Of a DNA stretch of 64,000 nt, positions 8,403 to 17,552 are shown one piece after another (positions within the stretch are counted from its first letter, which is position 1; each line of letters begins with the position of its first letter). The stretch spans positions 248,001 through 312,000 of the forward strand of contig NZ_VMKN01000001.1 of assembly GCF_007483685.1 (NCBI RefSeq). The letters run 5' to 3'. Under the pieces are notes generated by a model, which worked only from the letters and a program-made list of their open reading frames with translations, had not been told where the DNA came from and ran no database searches. The position numbers and the translations under genes are program-made. The stretch is from Litoribacter populi. GTDB lineage: Bacteria > Bacteroidota > Bacteroidia > Cytophagales > Cyclobacteriaceae.

Positions 8403-9776
8403 TTAAACTATTTCCTGGTACATTTCTTCCAACTTGCTTACCGAGATGACTTGGATGTCAAATTTGGCGAGGTCGAGGCCTTTGATGGCATATTTGGAAA
8501 CTATTATTTTTTTAAAACCGAGTTTGGCTGCTTCGGCGATACGGCTTTCGATTCGATTTACGGCTCTAATCTCACCTCCGAGGCCTACTTCCCCAGCAAA
8601 ACAGATTTGATGGCTAACAGGGCTGTCCTCATAGCTTGAGATAAGTGATGCACATACGGCCAAGTCCAAGGCCGGATCGTCAACCTTTAAGCCCCCAGCC
8701 ACATTTAAAAACACATCCTGCTGTCCCAATCTCATTCCTCCTCGTTTCTCCAAAACAGCTAAAAGCATATTCAAACGCTTTGAATCATGACCTGTGCTGC
8801 TTCTTTGGGGGGTGCCGTATGTGGCCGGGCTTACCAATGACTGTATTTCTATCAACAATGGCCTATTGCCTTCCAGCATAGCACCTATGGCCACGCCATT
8901 GAGTTGCTCCTCACGTTGGGAAATCAAGATTTCTGAAGGATTGGATATCTCTCTTAAACCTTCGGCGCGCATTTCATAAATGCCGAGTTCGTGTGTGGAA
9001 CCAAACCTGTTTTTGGAAGTGCGCAGGATACGGTAAGACATGTGGCGGTCTCCTTCGAACTGAAGGACCGTGTCTACCATATGTTCGAGTACTTTAGGGC
9101 CTGCTATGCTACCATCCTTTGTAATGTGGCCCACCAAAAATACCGGAGTCCCTGTCTCCTTGGCAAACTTCATCAGTTCACTGGTGCATTCCCGCACTTG
9201 GCTGACGGAACCGGCTGCTGATTCCACGTGGCTGCTGTACAGGGTCTGTATGGAATCAATGACCAACATGTCAGGTTTTAGGTTCTCTACCTGTTGGAAG
9301 ATCTGCTGGGTATTGGTTTCAGAGAGCACGAAGCAATTTTCAGATTTGAAAGGCATACGGTCAGCCCTCATTTTAATCTGGGATTCGCTTTCTTCACCCG
9401 AGACATATAATATCTTGTGATTTACAAGGGTAAGGGCGATCTGTAGCATAAGGGTGGACTTGCCGATCCCGGGCTCACCACCTATAAGGACAAGGCTGCC
9501 CGGTACAATTCCCCCACCTAAGACACGGTTAAGTTCGGCATCCTGGGTGACAACCCGAGGCTGGGCCTCAAAATTAACTTCATGTAGTTTTTTGGGAACA
9601 GTAGCTCTCTTTAGTTTGGAGGCATCCTGTTTCCAGTTGCCCCGACCGTTTTCCTCTTTGTGGATAACTTCTTCCACGTAAGTATTCCACTCCCCGCATG
9701 CCGGGCATTTGCCTACCCATTTAGGGGATTGCGATCCGCAGTTTTGGCAGAAAAAGGTTGTTTTGGTTTTAGGCAT
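8403..9776 (-). CDS. radA: DNA repair protein RadA/Sms
   Basis: This RecA-related ATPase processes recombination intermediates and drives branch migration. The 457-aa protein has the N-terminal C4 zinc finger (Cys10, 13, 24, 27), a Walker A motif GGEPGIGKST (about 99-108), the RadA-specific KNRFGS motif followed by ELGIYEM, and a C-terminal Lon-protease-like domain (GGLKVDDPALDLAVCASLISS, FAGEVGLGGEIRAV). Length and domain order are typical. It stands alone, with about 390 nt of repeat-bearing sequence between it and polA upstream. Confidence 0.98.
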   Translation of the reverse strand: MPKTKTTFFCQNCGSQSPKWVGKCPACGEWNTYVEEVIHKEENGRGNWKQDASKLKRATVPKKLHEVNFEAQPRVVTQDAELNRVLGGGIVPGSLVLIGGEPGIGKSTLMLQIALTLVNHKILYVSGEESESQIKMRADRMPFKSENCFVLSETNTQQIFQQVENLKPDMLVIDSIQTLYSSHVESAAGSVSQVRECTSELMKFAKETGTPVFLVGHITKDGSIAGPKVLEHMVDTVLQFEGDRHMSYRILRTSKNRFGSTHELGIYEMRAEGLREISNPSEILISQREEQLNGVAIGAMLEGNRPLLIEIQSLVSPATYGTPQRSSTGHDSKRLNMLLAVLEKRGGMRLGQQDVFLNVAGGLKVDDPALDLAVCASLISSYEDSPVSHQICFAGEVGLGGEIRAVNRIESRIAEAAKLGFKKIIVSKYAIKGLDLAKFDIQVISVSKLEEMYQEIV

Positions 9777-10165
9777 AAGCTTTAAATAGGGTCACCAAGG
9801 GCACAAAGTTTGGCACGAAGTAGCACAAAGTTTTTGTCGAAAGTTAATTTAACACAGATATCACAGATTCACACCGGGATCAACTCCCCCTTCGAAGGGG
9901 GCGGGGGGGATGTGAAATTAAAATGGTCACGAAGTAGCACAAAGTTTTTAAGTTAAATAGAATAGCCAGTTAGATTGGGTCACTGAGTTTCACAGAGCTT
10001 CGACACTCTTTTTCGTCTCCTCGACTGTAGCTTTTGCGGAGGGAGAGGTCTCGTTTCAGCGATTTCGCTGGGTGAACCTTTCAAGTGGCATATAAAAGCG
10101 GTGATCCTCCGATGTACTTTGTACCTAGTACTTTGTACCTAGTACTTTGTACTTAGTACCCAAAA
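9777..10165. repeat. Intergenic repeat cluster between radA and polA
   Basis: It contains CACAAAG/GGGCACAAAG tracts (9788-9990) and a 14-bp unit CTTTGTACCTAGTA repeated three times in tandem at 10117-10158 (third copy with one change). No gene is seen. The GTAC repeats end just after the polA stop. Confidence 0.65.
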
Positions 10166-12970
10166 CTAATGCGCTTCCAACCAATCCTTTCCTATCCCGG
10201 TCTCTACTTCCAGCGGGACTTCGATGGTGACGGCGTTGGACATGAGTTCAGGGATGTGCTTCTTTAGTAGTTCAACTTCATCCTTGTGGGCATCGAATAC
10301 AAGTTCATCGTGTACTTGGAGTAGCATTTTGGATTTGAGGTTGTTTTCTTGCATCCAGTTATGCACATGTACCATGGCGACCTTGATCATATCGGCTGCA
10401 CTACCTTGAATTGGGGCATTGATGGCGTTCCTTTCAGCGAAATTCCTCATGGTAGCGTTTCTACTGTTGATGTCCCGTAGGTAGCGCCTTCTTCCCAAAA
10501 TGGTCTCTACATACTCATGTTTTCTGGCCTTCTCTATACTTGCATCCATATATTTCTTCACCGCTGGAAATTCCTCGAAGTAGGCTTTGATGATATCGCT
10601 GGCTTCACCTCTTGGGATGTTCAGTCGCTGGCTGAGTCCAAAGGCTGAAATACCGTAAATGATCCCAAAGTTTGCTGTTTTGGCCTTTCGCCGCATATCG
10701 GAGGTAACGTCTTCCAATGGCACCTTGAAGATCTTGGCCCCGGTGGTGGCGTGAATATCCCTGCCGAGTCTAAACGCCTCAATCATGGATTCATCTTTGG
10801 CAAAAGATGCCATGATCCTGAGTTCGATCTGAGAGTAATCAGCCGCTAAAATCACATAATTTTCATCTCTTGGAACAAAAGCCTTACGGATTTCACGCCC
10901 CCTTTCCGTTCGGATAGGGATGTTTTGCAGGTTTGGGTTGGTAGAAGAAAGTCTACCTGTAGCAGTTACTGTCTGGTTGTATGAAGTATGTATCCTGCCA
11001 GTTTTTTCGTTAATTAGAGCAGGTAGGGCATCCACATAGGTGGACTTAAGTTTTACCAGCTGGCGGTAATCCAAAATAGCCTGTGCTATTTCGTGTTCAT
11101 TGGCCAGTTTGCTAAGTACTTCCTCACCGGTAGCATACTGGCCGGTTTTGGTTTTCTTAGCCTTGGGATCAAGGTTCATTTTGTTGAAAAGTATGTCCCC
11201 CAGCTGTTTTGGAGAAGCAAGGTTGAATTCCTCCCCTGCAATTTCGTATACCTTTTTCTCAATCGTCTTGCTTTCCTGTTCCAGCTCCTTGGAAAGTTCG
11301 GCCAGGCTCTCCGTATCTATGCGGATTCCTTCAAATTCCATAGCAGCCAAAACGCCGATTAAGGGCACTTCAACGTCATAAAGAAGGTTTTCCAGCTTGT
11401 TTTCCTTGATTTTGGGATCCAAGACATGCTTTAACTGCAAGGTTATATCTGCATCTTCAGCCGCATAATCTGCTATCAGTTTTGGCTCCACATCCCGCAT
11501 GTTGCCTTGATTTTTTCCCTTTTTCCCGATCAGGGTAGTGATAGAGACGGGTTTATAATTAAGGTAAAGCTCTGCCAGCCAGTCCATGGAATGTCTACCC
11601 TCCGGATCAATGAGGTAGTGGGCTAGCATGGTGTCGTAAATTGGCCCCTTTAGTTCCAAACCATAATTTTTCAACACCAAAAGGTCATATTTGACATTCT
11701 GCCCTATCTTGGTGATCTTCTCATTTTCAAAAATTGGTATTAGAAGCTCCAATATAGACTTGGCTTTCTCCTGATCTGAAGGTATAGCAATGTAAAAAGC
11801 CTCCTGGCTCACATAGGCAAAAGAAAGCCCTACCAGTTCCGCAGCATTTGGATTCAGTGAGGTGGTTTCTGTATCAAAGCAAAGTTCTTCTTGGGCCTCC
11901 AGGTAGGGAAGCAGCTCCCTTATCTCCTCTTCGGTTTGGATGAGGTGGTAGCTGTGAACGGATGTTTCCAGCGTTTGTATCAATTTTGGCTGTACAGGTG
12001 CGCTTTCTTTCTCCTCTTCTTTTGGTTCTTCCTGACCAGTGAACAGGCCTAGCTGTTCATTTACATTGATTTGGGGTTTTTTGAGGCCTTCACCAAACAC
12101 TCTTTTGCTGAGCGTCCTGAATTCTAGTTCGGCGAATAAAGCTTTCAGCTTTTCTTCATTTGGGCCATCATAGGTATATTCCTCAGGATTGAATTCAATA
12201 GGGACTTCCTGATTAATGGTAGCCAGTTCCTTGGAAAGCAGGCCCTGCTGGCCAAAGTTGATTACATTTTCCTTTTGCTTGCCTTTCAGTTGGTCGGTAT
12301 TATTTAGGAGCTCTTCTACAGTTCCGTAAAGCTTCAGTAATTTGGTGGCGGTTTTGGCTCCGATTCCGGGAATTCCTGGGATGTTATCCACGCTATCGCC
12401 CATCAGGCCAAGGATGTCTCTCACTTGGTCTGGGTTTTCAATGTCCCATTTAGCGCAGACCTCTTTAGGACCGAGGATTTCTACAGAGTTGCCCATGAAT
12501 GAGGGCTTATATAAGAAGATGTGATCCTCGACAAGCTGTCCGTAATCCTTGTCGGGGGTCATCATGTATACCTCAAAGCTTTTGTATTCCGCTTTTTTGG
12601 CAATGGTACCGATAATGTCATCCGCCTCATATCCGTCTAGTTCCAGCACAGGTATATTGAATCCCTGTACGATTTCCTTTACCCAGGGAATCCCTACCTC
12701 GATGTCCTCAGGTTGCTCAAGTCTGTTTGCCTTATAGGCTTCAAACTGTTCATGGCGAAAAGTAGGTGCTTTGGTATCGAAAGCTACAGCCATATGGGAG
12801 GGCTTTTCCTTTTCCAACACCTCCAGCAGGGTATTGGTAAAACCCAGCATGATGCCTGTATTGAGCCCTTTGGAGTTGATTCGGGGGTTTTTGCTAAACG
12901 CGAAATGGGCTCGGTATATTAAAGCCATAGCATCCAGTAGAAATAGTTTCTTTCCGTCTTTTTGAGACAT
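10166..12970 (-). CDS. polA: DNA polymerase I
   Basis: This enzyme fills gaps and removes Okazaki RNA primers. The 934-aa protein has three domains in order. The 5'-3' exonuclease (about 1-300) includes LFLLDAMALIYRAHFAF, DGYEADDIIGT and GDSVDNIPGIPGIGAKTA. The 3'-5' proofreading domain (about 345-530) has intact acidic residues: DTETTSL, GQNVKYDLLVL and YAAEDADITLQL. The family A polymerase has motif A ADYSQIELRIM, the O-helix RRKAKTANFGIIYG and motif C QVHDELVFD (885-893). Proofreading motifs are degenerate in some bacterial PolA proteins, so their presence here is informative. Confidence 0.98.
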   Translation of the reverse strand: MSQKDGKKLFLLDAMALIYRAHFAFSKNPRINSKGLNTGIMLGFTNTLLEVLEKEKPSHMAVAFDTKAPTFRHEQFEAYKANRLEQPEDIEVGIPWVKEIVQGFNIPVLELDGYEADDIIGTIAKKAEYKSFEVYMMTPDKDYGQLVEDHIFLYKPSFMGNSVEILGPKEVCAKWDIENPDQVRDILGLMGDSVDNIPGIPGIGAKTATKLLKLYGTVEELLNNTDQLKGKQKENVINFGQQGLLSKELATINQEVPIEFNPEEYTYDGPNEEKLKALFAELEFRTLSKRVFGEGLKKPQINVNEQLGLFTGQEEPKEEEKESAPVQPKLIQTLETSVHSYHLIQTEEEIRELLPYLEAQEELCFDTETTSLNPNAAELVGLSFAYVSQEAFYIAIPSDQEKAKSILELLIPIFENEKITKIGQNVKYDLLVLKNYGLELKGPIYDTMLAHYLIDPEGRHSMDWLAELYLNYKPVSITTLIGKKGKNQGNMRDVEPKLIADYAAEDADITLQLKHVLDPKIKENKLENLLYDVEVPLIGVLAAMEFEGIRIDTESLAELSKELEQESKTIEKKVYEIAGEEFNLASPKQLGDILFNKMNLDPKAKKTKTGQYATGEEVLSKLANEHEIAQAILDYRQLVKLKSTYVDALPALINEKTGRIHTSYNQTVTATGRLSSTNPNLQNIPIRTERGREIRKAFVPRDENYVILAADYSQIELRIMASFAKDESMIEAFRLGRDIHATTGAKIFKVPLEDVTSDMRRKAKTANFGIIYGISAFGLSQRLNIPRGEASDIIKAYFEEFPAVKKYMDASIEKARKHEYVETILGRRRYLRDINSRNATMRNFAERNAINAPIQGSAADMIKVAMVHVHNWMQENNLKSKMLLQVHDELVFDAHKDEVELLKKHIPELMSNAVTIEVPLEVETGIGKDWLEAH

Positions 12971-13253
12971 ATTTATGTTTTTCGGATTGGTGATGGAATG
13001 TTCGGTGGGCTAATTTACGAAATTGAATGGGGAAATATAGTGCTCGCCTTGGGGATTATTGAACAGAGAAATCTGAAGTGAAATTTTGAGGTTGCTCTTA
13101 TTGTTTGTATGTGAGTGGTTTGTGAAAATATTTTAAGAAAAGTTAAAAAAAATAAGAACGAAATCTGGAAGTGGTCTGATTATTGAAACTTACCCTAAAT
13201 ATTAATAAACAATGTATTTTCTGCATTTTATATTTATAAAAAACCTAATCACC

Positions 13254-13568
13254 ATGAAAAAGATAGCATATTTTTTATCAGTTTTGTTTTTAATGACGGC
13301 ATTTGTGCCAGCTGCTGTAGGGGCTCCTACTAAAGATAAAGAAAAGAAGGAAATGACTGCTGCAGAGAAAGAAAGACTTGTTGAAATAGAGGACAGGGTG
13401 GAAGAAATCAAAGCGATGGATTTCTCGGACATGTCCAAAGAGGAACGTAAAGATGTGAGGAAAGAGTTGAAGGAGATGAACAAGGAAGCCAAGCAGCTTT
13501 CCGGGGGTGTTTATATTTCCGTAGGTGCCATTATCATTATCTTGTTATTATTGATTCTACTAACCTAA
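13254..13568 (+). CDS. Small membrane-anchored protein, first of a tandem pair
   Basis: The start is set at the ATG giving MKKIAYFLS, because the upstream in-frame start would precede a signal peptide with unlikely residues. The 104-aa protein has a signal peptide (to about residue 23), a charged helical segment (KDKEKKEMTAAEKERLVEIEDRVEEI, here split as KEKKEMTAAEKERL and VEIEDRVEEI), and a C-terminal motif KQLSGGVYISVGA leading into a hydrophobic tail. It is clearly paralogous to the next gene, 24 nt downstream. The C-terminal GGVYISVGAIIII motif is familiar from small Bacteroidota proteins of unknown function. It is predicted to sit in the inner membrane with its charged helix in the periplasm. 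Confidence 0.85.
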   Translation: MKKIAYFLSVLFLMTAFVPAAVGAPTKDKEKKEMTAAEKERLVEIEDRVEEIKAMDFSDMSKEERKDVRKELKEMNKEAKQLSGGVYISVGAIIIILLLLILLT

Positions 13569-13592
13569 TAACCACTTTTAATCCATATACTT

Positions 13593-13904
13593 ATGAAAAA
13601 GATCGCATATTTATTATCACTGATGATGTTATTTACGGCCTTTGCTCCGGCTTTTGCGGCTGACAATAAAGAGAAGGAAAAGCTCGAGTTGACCGCAGAG
13701 GAGAAAGAAAGGTTAAGCGAAATTGAAAACCGTGTGGATGAAATCAAAGCTATGGACTTTGGAGATATGTCCAAAGCTGAGAAAAAAGGGATCAAGAAGG
13801 AATTGAAGGAGCTTAACAAAGAGGCTAAGCAACTTTCCGGTGGAGTTTATATTTCCGTCGGTGCAATTATCCTTATTTTAATTTTGATCCTGATATTTGC
13901 CTAA
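13593..13904 (+). CDS. Small membrane-anchored protein, second of a tandem pair
   Basis: The 103-aa paralogue of the preceding gene has the same layout: signal peptide (MKKIAYLLSLMMLFTAFAP), a charged helix sharing EIKAMDF.DMSK with the first copy, and the tail KQLSGGVYISVGAI plus an Ile/Leu stretch. The two differ mainly in the signal peptide and in the helix (ENRVDEIKAMDFGDMSKAEKK versus the first copy's EDRVEEI...MSKEERK). The 24-nt spacing and the single terminator after this gene indicate one transcript. Function unknown. Confidence 0.85.
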   Translation: MKKIAYLLSLMMLFTAFAPAFAADNKEKEKLELTAEEKERLSEIENRVDEIKAMDFGDMSKAEKKGIKKELKELNKEAKQLSGGVYISVGAIILILILILIFA

Positions 13905-13931
13905 GAGTTTCCAAATGTTTTAGATATGAAT

Positions 13932-13960
13932 AACCGGCCAAGAGATTGGTCGGTTTTTTT
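13932..13960 (+). terminator. Rho-independent terminator after the small paralogue pair
   Basis: A 9-bp stem AACCGGCCA / TGGTCGGTT (one G-T wobble) with a 6-nt loop is followed by seven T. Confidence 0.85.
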
Positions 13961-14406
13961 GTGTTCTAGAATAAATGGGCCACCCGCCTCGGCGGGCAGG
14001 CAAAGGGCACCAAGTTTAAAGAAGTTGCACACTTGTCCCGAGGAGCTTTTCGCGGATCGGGAAAGGCCACTTCGCGGATTCAAATGAATTACTATTTACA
14101 AAAATTCATCCAAATCAAAAAAATCTAATATTTTATCTAAATCATTCTAAATATTCCCCAATTTGTGGAAGTAATAACCCTTTTATGCTATTAATTTGGG
14201 AATTATGGATTTTTTTGAGGGTTTAAGAATTCAGTGGTTTAAGTGTTAATAGCTGGTGTAAAGTATTTTTTAAAGAATATTATTTGTTTAAAACTGTTAA
14301 TGAAATATGATTAGTCTTAAAAGGTGTTAAATGCATCCAATAGCGGCATCTCTGGCCTAATATTCTCGTTAGTAAGGGTAGACAACCAACTAAAAAGGAG
14401 GAAGCC
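13961..14406. repeat. Intergenic: CACCCGCC repeat copy followed by an A/T-rich leader
   Basis: 13976-14012 is a good copy of the dispersed GGGCCACCCGCCTCGGCGGG element with a CAGGCAAAGG tail. 14031-14085 holds the linked TTGTCCCGAGGAGC / GCGGATCGGGAAAGGC segment. From 14100 to 14390 the sequence is A/T rich with no visible gene; it is presumably the leader of the 14407 gene. Confidence 0.55.
14395..14401 (+). promoter_or_regulatory. Perfect Shine-Dalgarno sequence (AAGGAGG)
   Basis: AAGGAGG ends 5 nt before the ATG at 14407. Bacteroidota genes mostly lack Shine-Dalgarno sequences, and the other leaders in this window show none this strong. Confidence 0.7.
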
Positions 14407-14832
14407 ATGAAAAAGTTAATGTATATATTATTCGCAGTATTTGGAGCCGCTTTGATGTCATCTTGTACAGGTTCAGCTCGGATCGCAGGAGGTGGCGGAT
14501 ATGGTTATGGGTATTATGATAATGTTTATTACCATGGACATCCAGGAATGTATGGGAACACAGTAATCGTTCAGGACAGAAGACCTGTAATCATAAATAA
14601 AGGTGGTAACCAACAGGTAGCACCCAAAAATAATGCTAGGAGGGAAGCCCGACGGGTTCAAGCTACCCAAAACAGACAGCAGAACAATGCTAGGAATGCT
14701 AGGGTAAACACCAGAACCAACAACAATGTAAGACAGGCGGCTCCTAGAACTCAAACCAGGACTGCCGCTCCTGCCAGAAGTACCAGAAGTACCGGTGGTG
14801 GAGCAGTGAGATCCGGTAGAGGAGGAAGATAA
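14407..14832 (+). CDS. Arg/Asn/Gln-rich low-complexity lipoprotein
   Basis: The 141-aa protein has a lipoprotein signal (lipobox MSSC, Cys20). A Gly/Tyr-rich stretch follows (GGGGYGYGYYDNVYYHGHPG), then a strongly basic tail rich in Arg, Asn, Gln, Thr and Ala with repeats such as NARREARR, NNARNARVNTRTNN and APARSTRSTGGG. The composition suggests a disordered, polycation-like surface or periplasmic tail that could bind nucleic acid, LPS or acidic polysaccharide; this is inference. No family is recognised. It has its own terminator and an unusually strong ribosome binding site. Confidence 0.8.
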   Translation: MKKLMYILFAVFGAALMSSCTGSARIAGGGGYGYGYYDNVYYHGHPGMYGNTVIVQDRRPVIINKGGNQQVAPKNNARREARRVQATQNRQQNNARNARVNTRTNNNVRQAAPRTQTRTAAPARSTRSTGGGAVRSGRGGR

Positions 14833-14856
14833 TAATTTGCGTTGCTAGGGAATATG

Positions 14857-14890
14857 AATTCCCTGGGCCAGTAGGCCTGGGGAATTTTTT
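14857..14890 (+). terminator. Rho-independent terminator after the Arg/Asn-rich lipoprotein gene
   Basis: A 13-bp stem AATTCCCTGGGCC / GGCCTGGGGAATT (two wobble pairs) with a 4-nt loop is followed by a T run. Confidence 0.85.
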
Positions 14891-15044
14891 TGTAAAAATT
14901 GAATGGGTCACAAAGTTGCGGTGAAAGTGAGTCACTATGGCGCACAAAGTTTTTAAAAAAAGTCCAAGTTTAACTTCGTGGAGAAAAAGGGCACGAAGGG
15001 CACAAAGGCAAAGAAGGGCACAAAGAGGTAAAAAATTACGTGAT
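14891..15044. repeat. Intergenic GGGCACGAAGGGCACAAAGG-type repeat tract
   Basis: It is an array of imperfect GGGCACAAAG / CACGAAG words on the plus strand (about 14908-15030), of the same family as 9788-9990 and 6545-6570. No gene is seen. Confidence 0.5.
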
Positions 15045-15185
15045 TATCCGCAATGATGCCAGTAGCCAATTCCCCTTTGCTTTTGGGCCGAAGACGGAAG
15101 ACCGATGACTGAAGTAAGGGGCCATTTAGTATCAGACCAAGAATTCGGCAGGTTTTATCGACTTACTGGTGCAATTGCGGATATA
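15045..15185. repeat. MITE-like repeat element, copy 1
   Basis: The element starts TTATCCGCAATGATGCCAG and ends CTGGTGCAATTGCGGATATA, which are imperfect inverted repeats of each other. It carries an internal GAAGACGGAAGACCGA stretch. Two further copies lie at 28041-28186 and 36921-37013. No open reading frame is present. Confidence 0.7.
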
Positions 15186-15212
15186 CATAAAAAATTAAAT
15201 TCTTTGTTGTAC

Positions 15213-15656
15213 CTAGTACTTAGTATTCAAATACTTCTCCACCTTCCTCGCTTTAAGAAATGAAATGGTCAAAGGAATGAGCCAAAGGAGTTCGTTGAAG
15301 AATAGGTGGAAGCCTGTACGCTTGTTCCAGCCAAGGACTTCGATGAAGGTCACAGCAAACCAGATGGCCATTATGGCTTTTCCCACAATGCCGATGACTG
15401 TAAGCCATTTCCAGTTGATCGGATAGAAGCCGGAGAGAAATATCAACGTACCTACAATCAAGCCTAGGCTTCCATAAAAATTGGTGCTGATGCCTAGGTC
15501 TTGCCCAGGACTCATGGCCAGCCAGCCGGTGAGTGCTACCCCAAACCATTTGAAAAAGGCTCCCCAGGCCACCGTATACATACCCGTAATCAATACAATG
15601 CCTCGCATAGTCATGCTATATTGAGGAAATGATGCTTTCTCCATAAGGTTTTTCAA
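15213..15656 (-). CDS. Four-helix integral membrane protein of unknown function
   Basis: The 147-aa protein has about four hydrophobic segments: GIVLITGMYTVAWGAFF, GSLGLIVGTLIFLSGF, WLTVIGIVGKAIMAIWFAV and ELLWLIPLTISFL. A conserved-looking MSPGQDLGISTNFYG lies in the first periplasmic loop. I do not recognise a catalytic family. Its last codons and TAG stop fall inside a copy of the GTAC-type intergenic repeat (about 15205-15232), so the repeat supplies the C-terminus LNTKY. Monocistronic as far as visible. Confidence 0.8.
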   Translation of the reverse strand: MKNLMEKASFPQYSMTMRGIVLITGMYTVAWGAFFKWFGVALTGWLAMSPGQDLGISTNFYGSLGLIVGTLIFLSGFYPINWKWLTVIGIVGKAIMAIWFAVTFIEVLGWNKRTGFHLFFNELLWLIPLTISFLKARKVEKYLNTKY

Positions 15657-15800
15657 CTTTTCACCCGTATAAAACCGAGTTCGTTATTTGGTAATTAATA
15701 CTATATTTATCCAGCGCAGACAGTAAGCTGCAAATTACAAACTATCTGCAGAAATTTTATAGGGGACTGGCTGATTACTATTAACCATAATTTTAAAAAA

Positions 15801-17462
15801 ATGAAAAACAGGGTTTTATCGATCATTTGTATAGGAGGCTTGGGCTTTCTGGGATTGGGTTTTATGTTGGGAAAAAATTATGAGAAGATTTCAAGTGAAA
15901 CTGTTTCTCATGCCGAAAGTATAATTGGAATTGCATTCAGTCCGGCAGAAAAAGACAGCATGATCGGCAATCTTGAACGCCAGCGAAGCAGCTATGAATC
16001 ACTTCGCAAATACTCTCTACCAAATGATATAGCTCCTGTTTTAACGTTTGATCCCTTACCGAGCAGTTTCCACCCATCAACTGACCAACTACCAATCCAA
16101 TGGGGTTTTGTAGAAAAAAGTATACTGGATATCAATGATATAGACATTGCTTACGCGCCGGTGAGCACTTTATCCACATGGATCAAAAATGGTATAATCA
16201 CTTCGGAAAAATTGACTTTGCTATATTTGGAAAGAATTAAAACTCATGGAGATACTCTGCAATTGTTGATAAGTCTTCTTGAAGAGGAGGCTTTGGAGCG
16301 GGCAAGAGCGATGGACAAAGAAATCCAAGCTGGAAATTACAGAGGCCCCTTGCATGGGATTCCGTATGGGGTAAAGGATCTTTTTGCTGTGAAGGACACA
16401 AAGACAACTTGGGGAGCCATGCCATTTAAAGATCAGGAGATAGAAGAAACCGCTACAATTGTGGATAAGCTTAATGAATCAGGCGGAGTTCTCTTGGCCA
16501 AATTCACTTTGGGAGCCTTAGCCATGGGAGATGTGTGGTACGGCGGGGTTACCAAAAACCCTTGGAATCTAGAGCAAGGAGCCAGTGGATCATCGGCAGG
16601 CTCAGCTTCGGCGGTTAGTGCAGGTTTGATTCCATTCGCTATTGGCACAGAGACGTTAGGTTCTATTGTGTCGCCATCTACTAGAAATGGAGTCACAGGT
16701 CTGAGGCCTACATTTGGCAGGGTAAGCCGGCACGGGGCCATGGCCCTTTCTTGGACAATGGATAAAGTAGGTCCCATAAGCAGAACAGCGGAAGATAATG
16801 CGATCGTTTTGGCTGCTATTAATGGTCGTGATGAAAAGGATAGGAGTACCATACAGGCGGCCTTTAATTACGATTCAGAAAAATCGTTTAAAGATCTTCG
16901 AGTTGGGTATTTTGATAAGTATTTCGAAAATGCGCATGAAAATGATTGACAGGTTTTGGAGGATTTGAAAGGTCTTGGAGTGGAACTGCATCCTGTGGAG
17001 CTGAAGACGAGCGTGGATCCCTCCGGGATGAGTATTATGTTGATGGCAGAGGGTGCTGCGGCTTTTGATGAACTTACAAGGGAAAATCAAGATGACCTTT
17101 TGGTGGCCCAGCATAAGAACGCTTGGCCAAACTTGTTCAGGGCGGCTAGATTCATTCCGGCCGTGGAATATATTCAAGCAAGCAGGCAAAGGGCAGTATT
17201 AATAGAGGAAATGCACAAACTCTTCAGTGATTATGATGTAATCGTAACCCCAACCTACGGCGGCAATCAATTGTTGATAACTAATTTAACTGGCCATCCG
17301 GCGTTATGTCTGCCGAATGGGTTTGGGGAAAATGGCAGTCCTACCTCGATTACCTTTTTAGCTAACCTGTTTGATGAAGAAAAGCTGATTATGCTGGGTA
17401 AAGCATATCAGGAAATTACAGAGTGGAATAAAAAAAGGCCTCCGCTATTTGGAGAGAAGTAA
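15801..17462 (+). pseudogene. Amidase-signature-family gene interrupted by an in-frame TGA
   Basis: Read through the stop, this is one 553-residue amidase in a single frame. The upstream part (15801-16949) has an N-terminal membrane anchor and the amidase-signature residues: Lys in GIPYGVKDLFAV, the Gly/Ser-rich GASGSSAGSASAVSAG, and the Ser in GTETLGSIVSPS. The frame stops at TGA 16947-16949 after AHEND, then continues at once with QVLEDLKGLGVELHP and a normal amidase C-terminus ending at 17462. There is no frameshift or missing segment. Either this is a recent nonsense mutation, a base-call error, or (less likely) read-through. The catalytic triad is all in the first part, but the second part completes the fold. 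The substrate is unknown; an exported amidase is inferred from the anchor. Confidence 0.85.
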
Positions 17463-17472
17463 GACTAAAAAA

Positions 17473-17512
17473 TACCTGCCATGTTTAAAATCCGGCAGGT
17501 GTTGGGTTTTTA
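17473..17512 (+). terminator. Probable terminator after the amidase gene
   Basis: A 7-bp stem ACCTGCC / GGCAGGT is followed by GTTGGGTTTTTA. The T run is offset, so it is weaker than the others. Confidence 0.45.
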
Positions 17513-17552
17513 TTATTAATTTTTTAGGTTTAAGGATTAAATCTCTAAAGCC

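Noticed and set aside
16947-16949. Selenocysteine codon in the amidase
   Set aside because: No amidase of this class is known to use selenocysteine there, the residue is not near the Ser-Ser-Lys catalytic site, and no SECIS-like hairpin stood out after the TGA.
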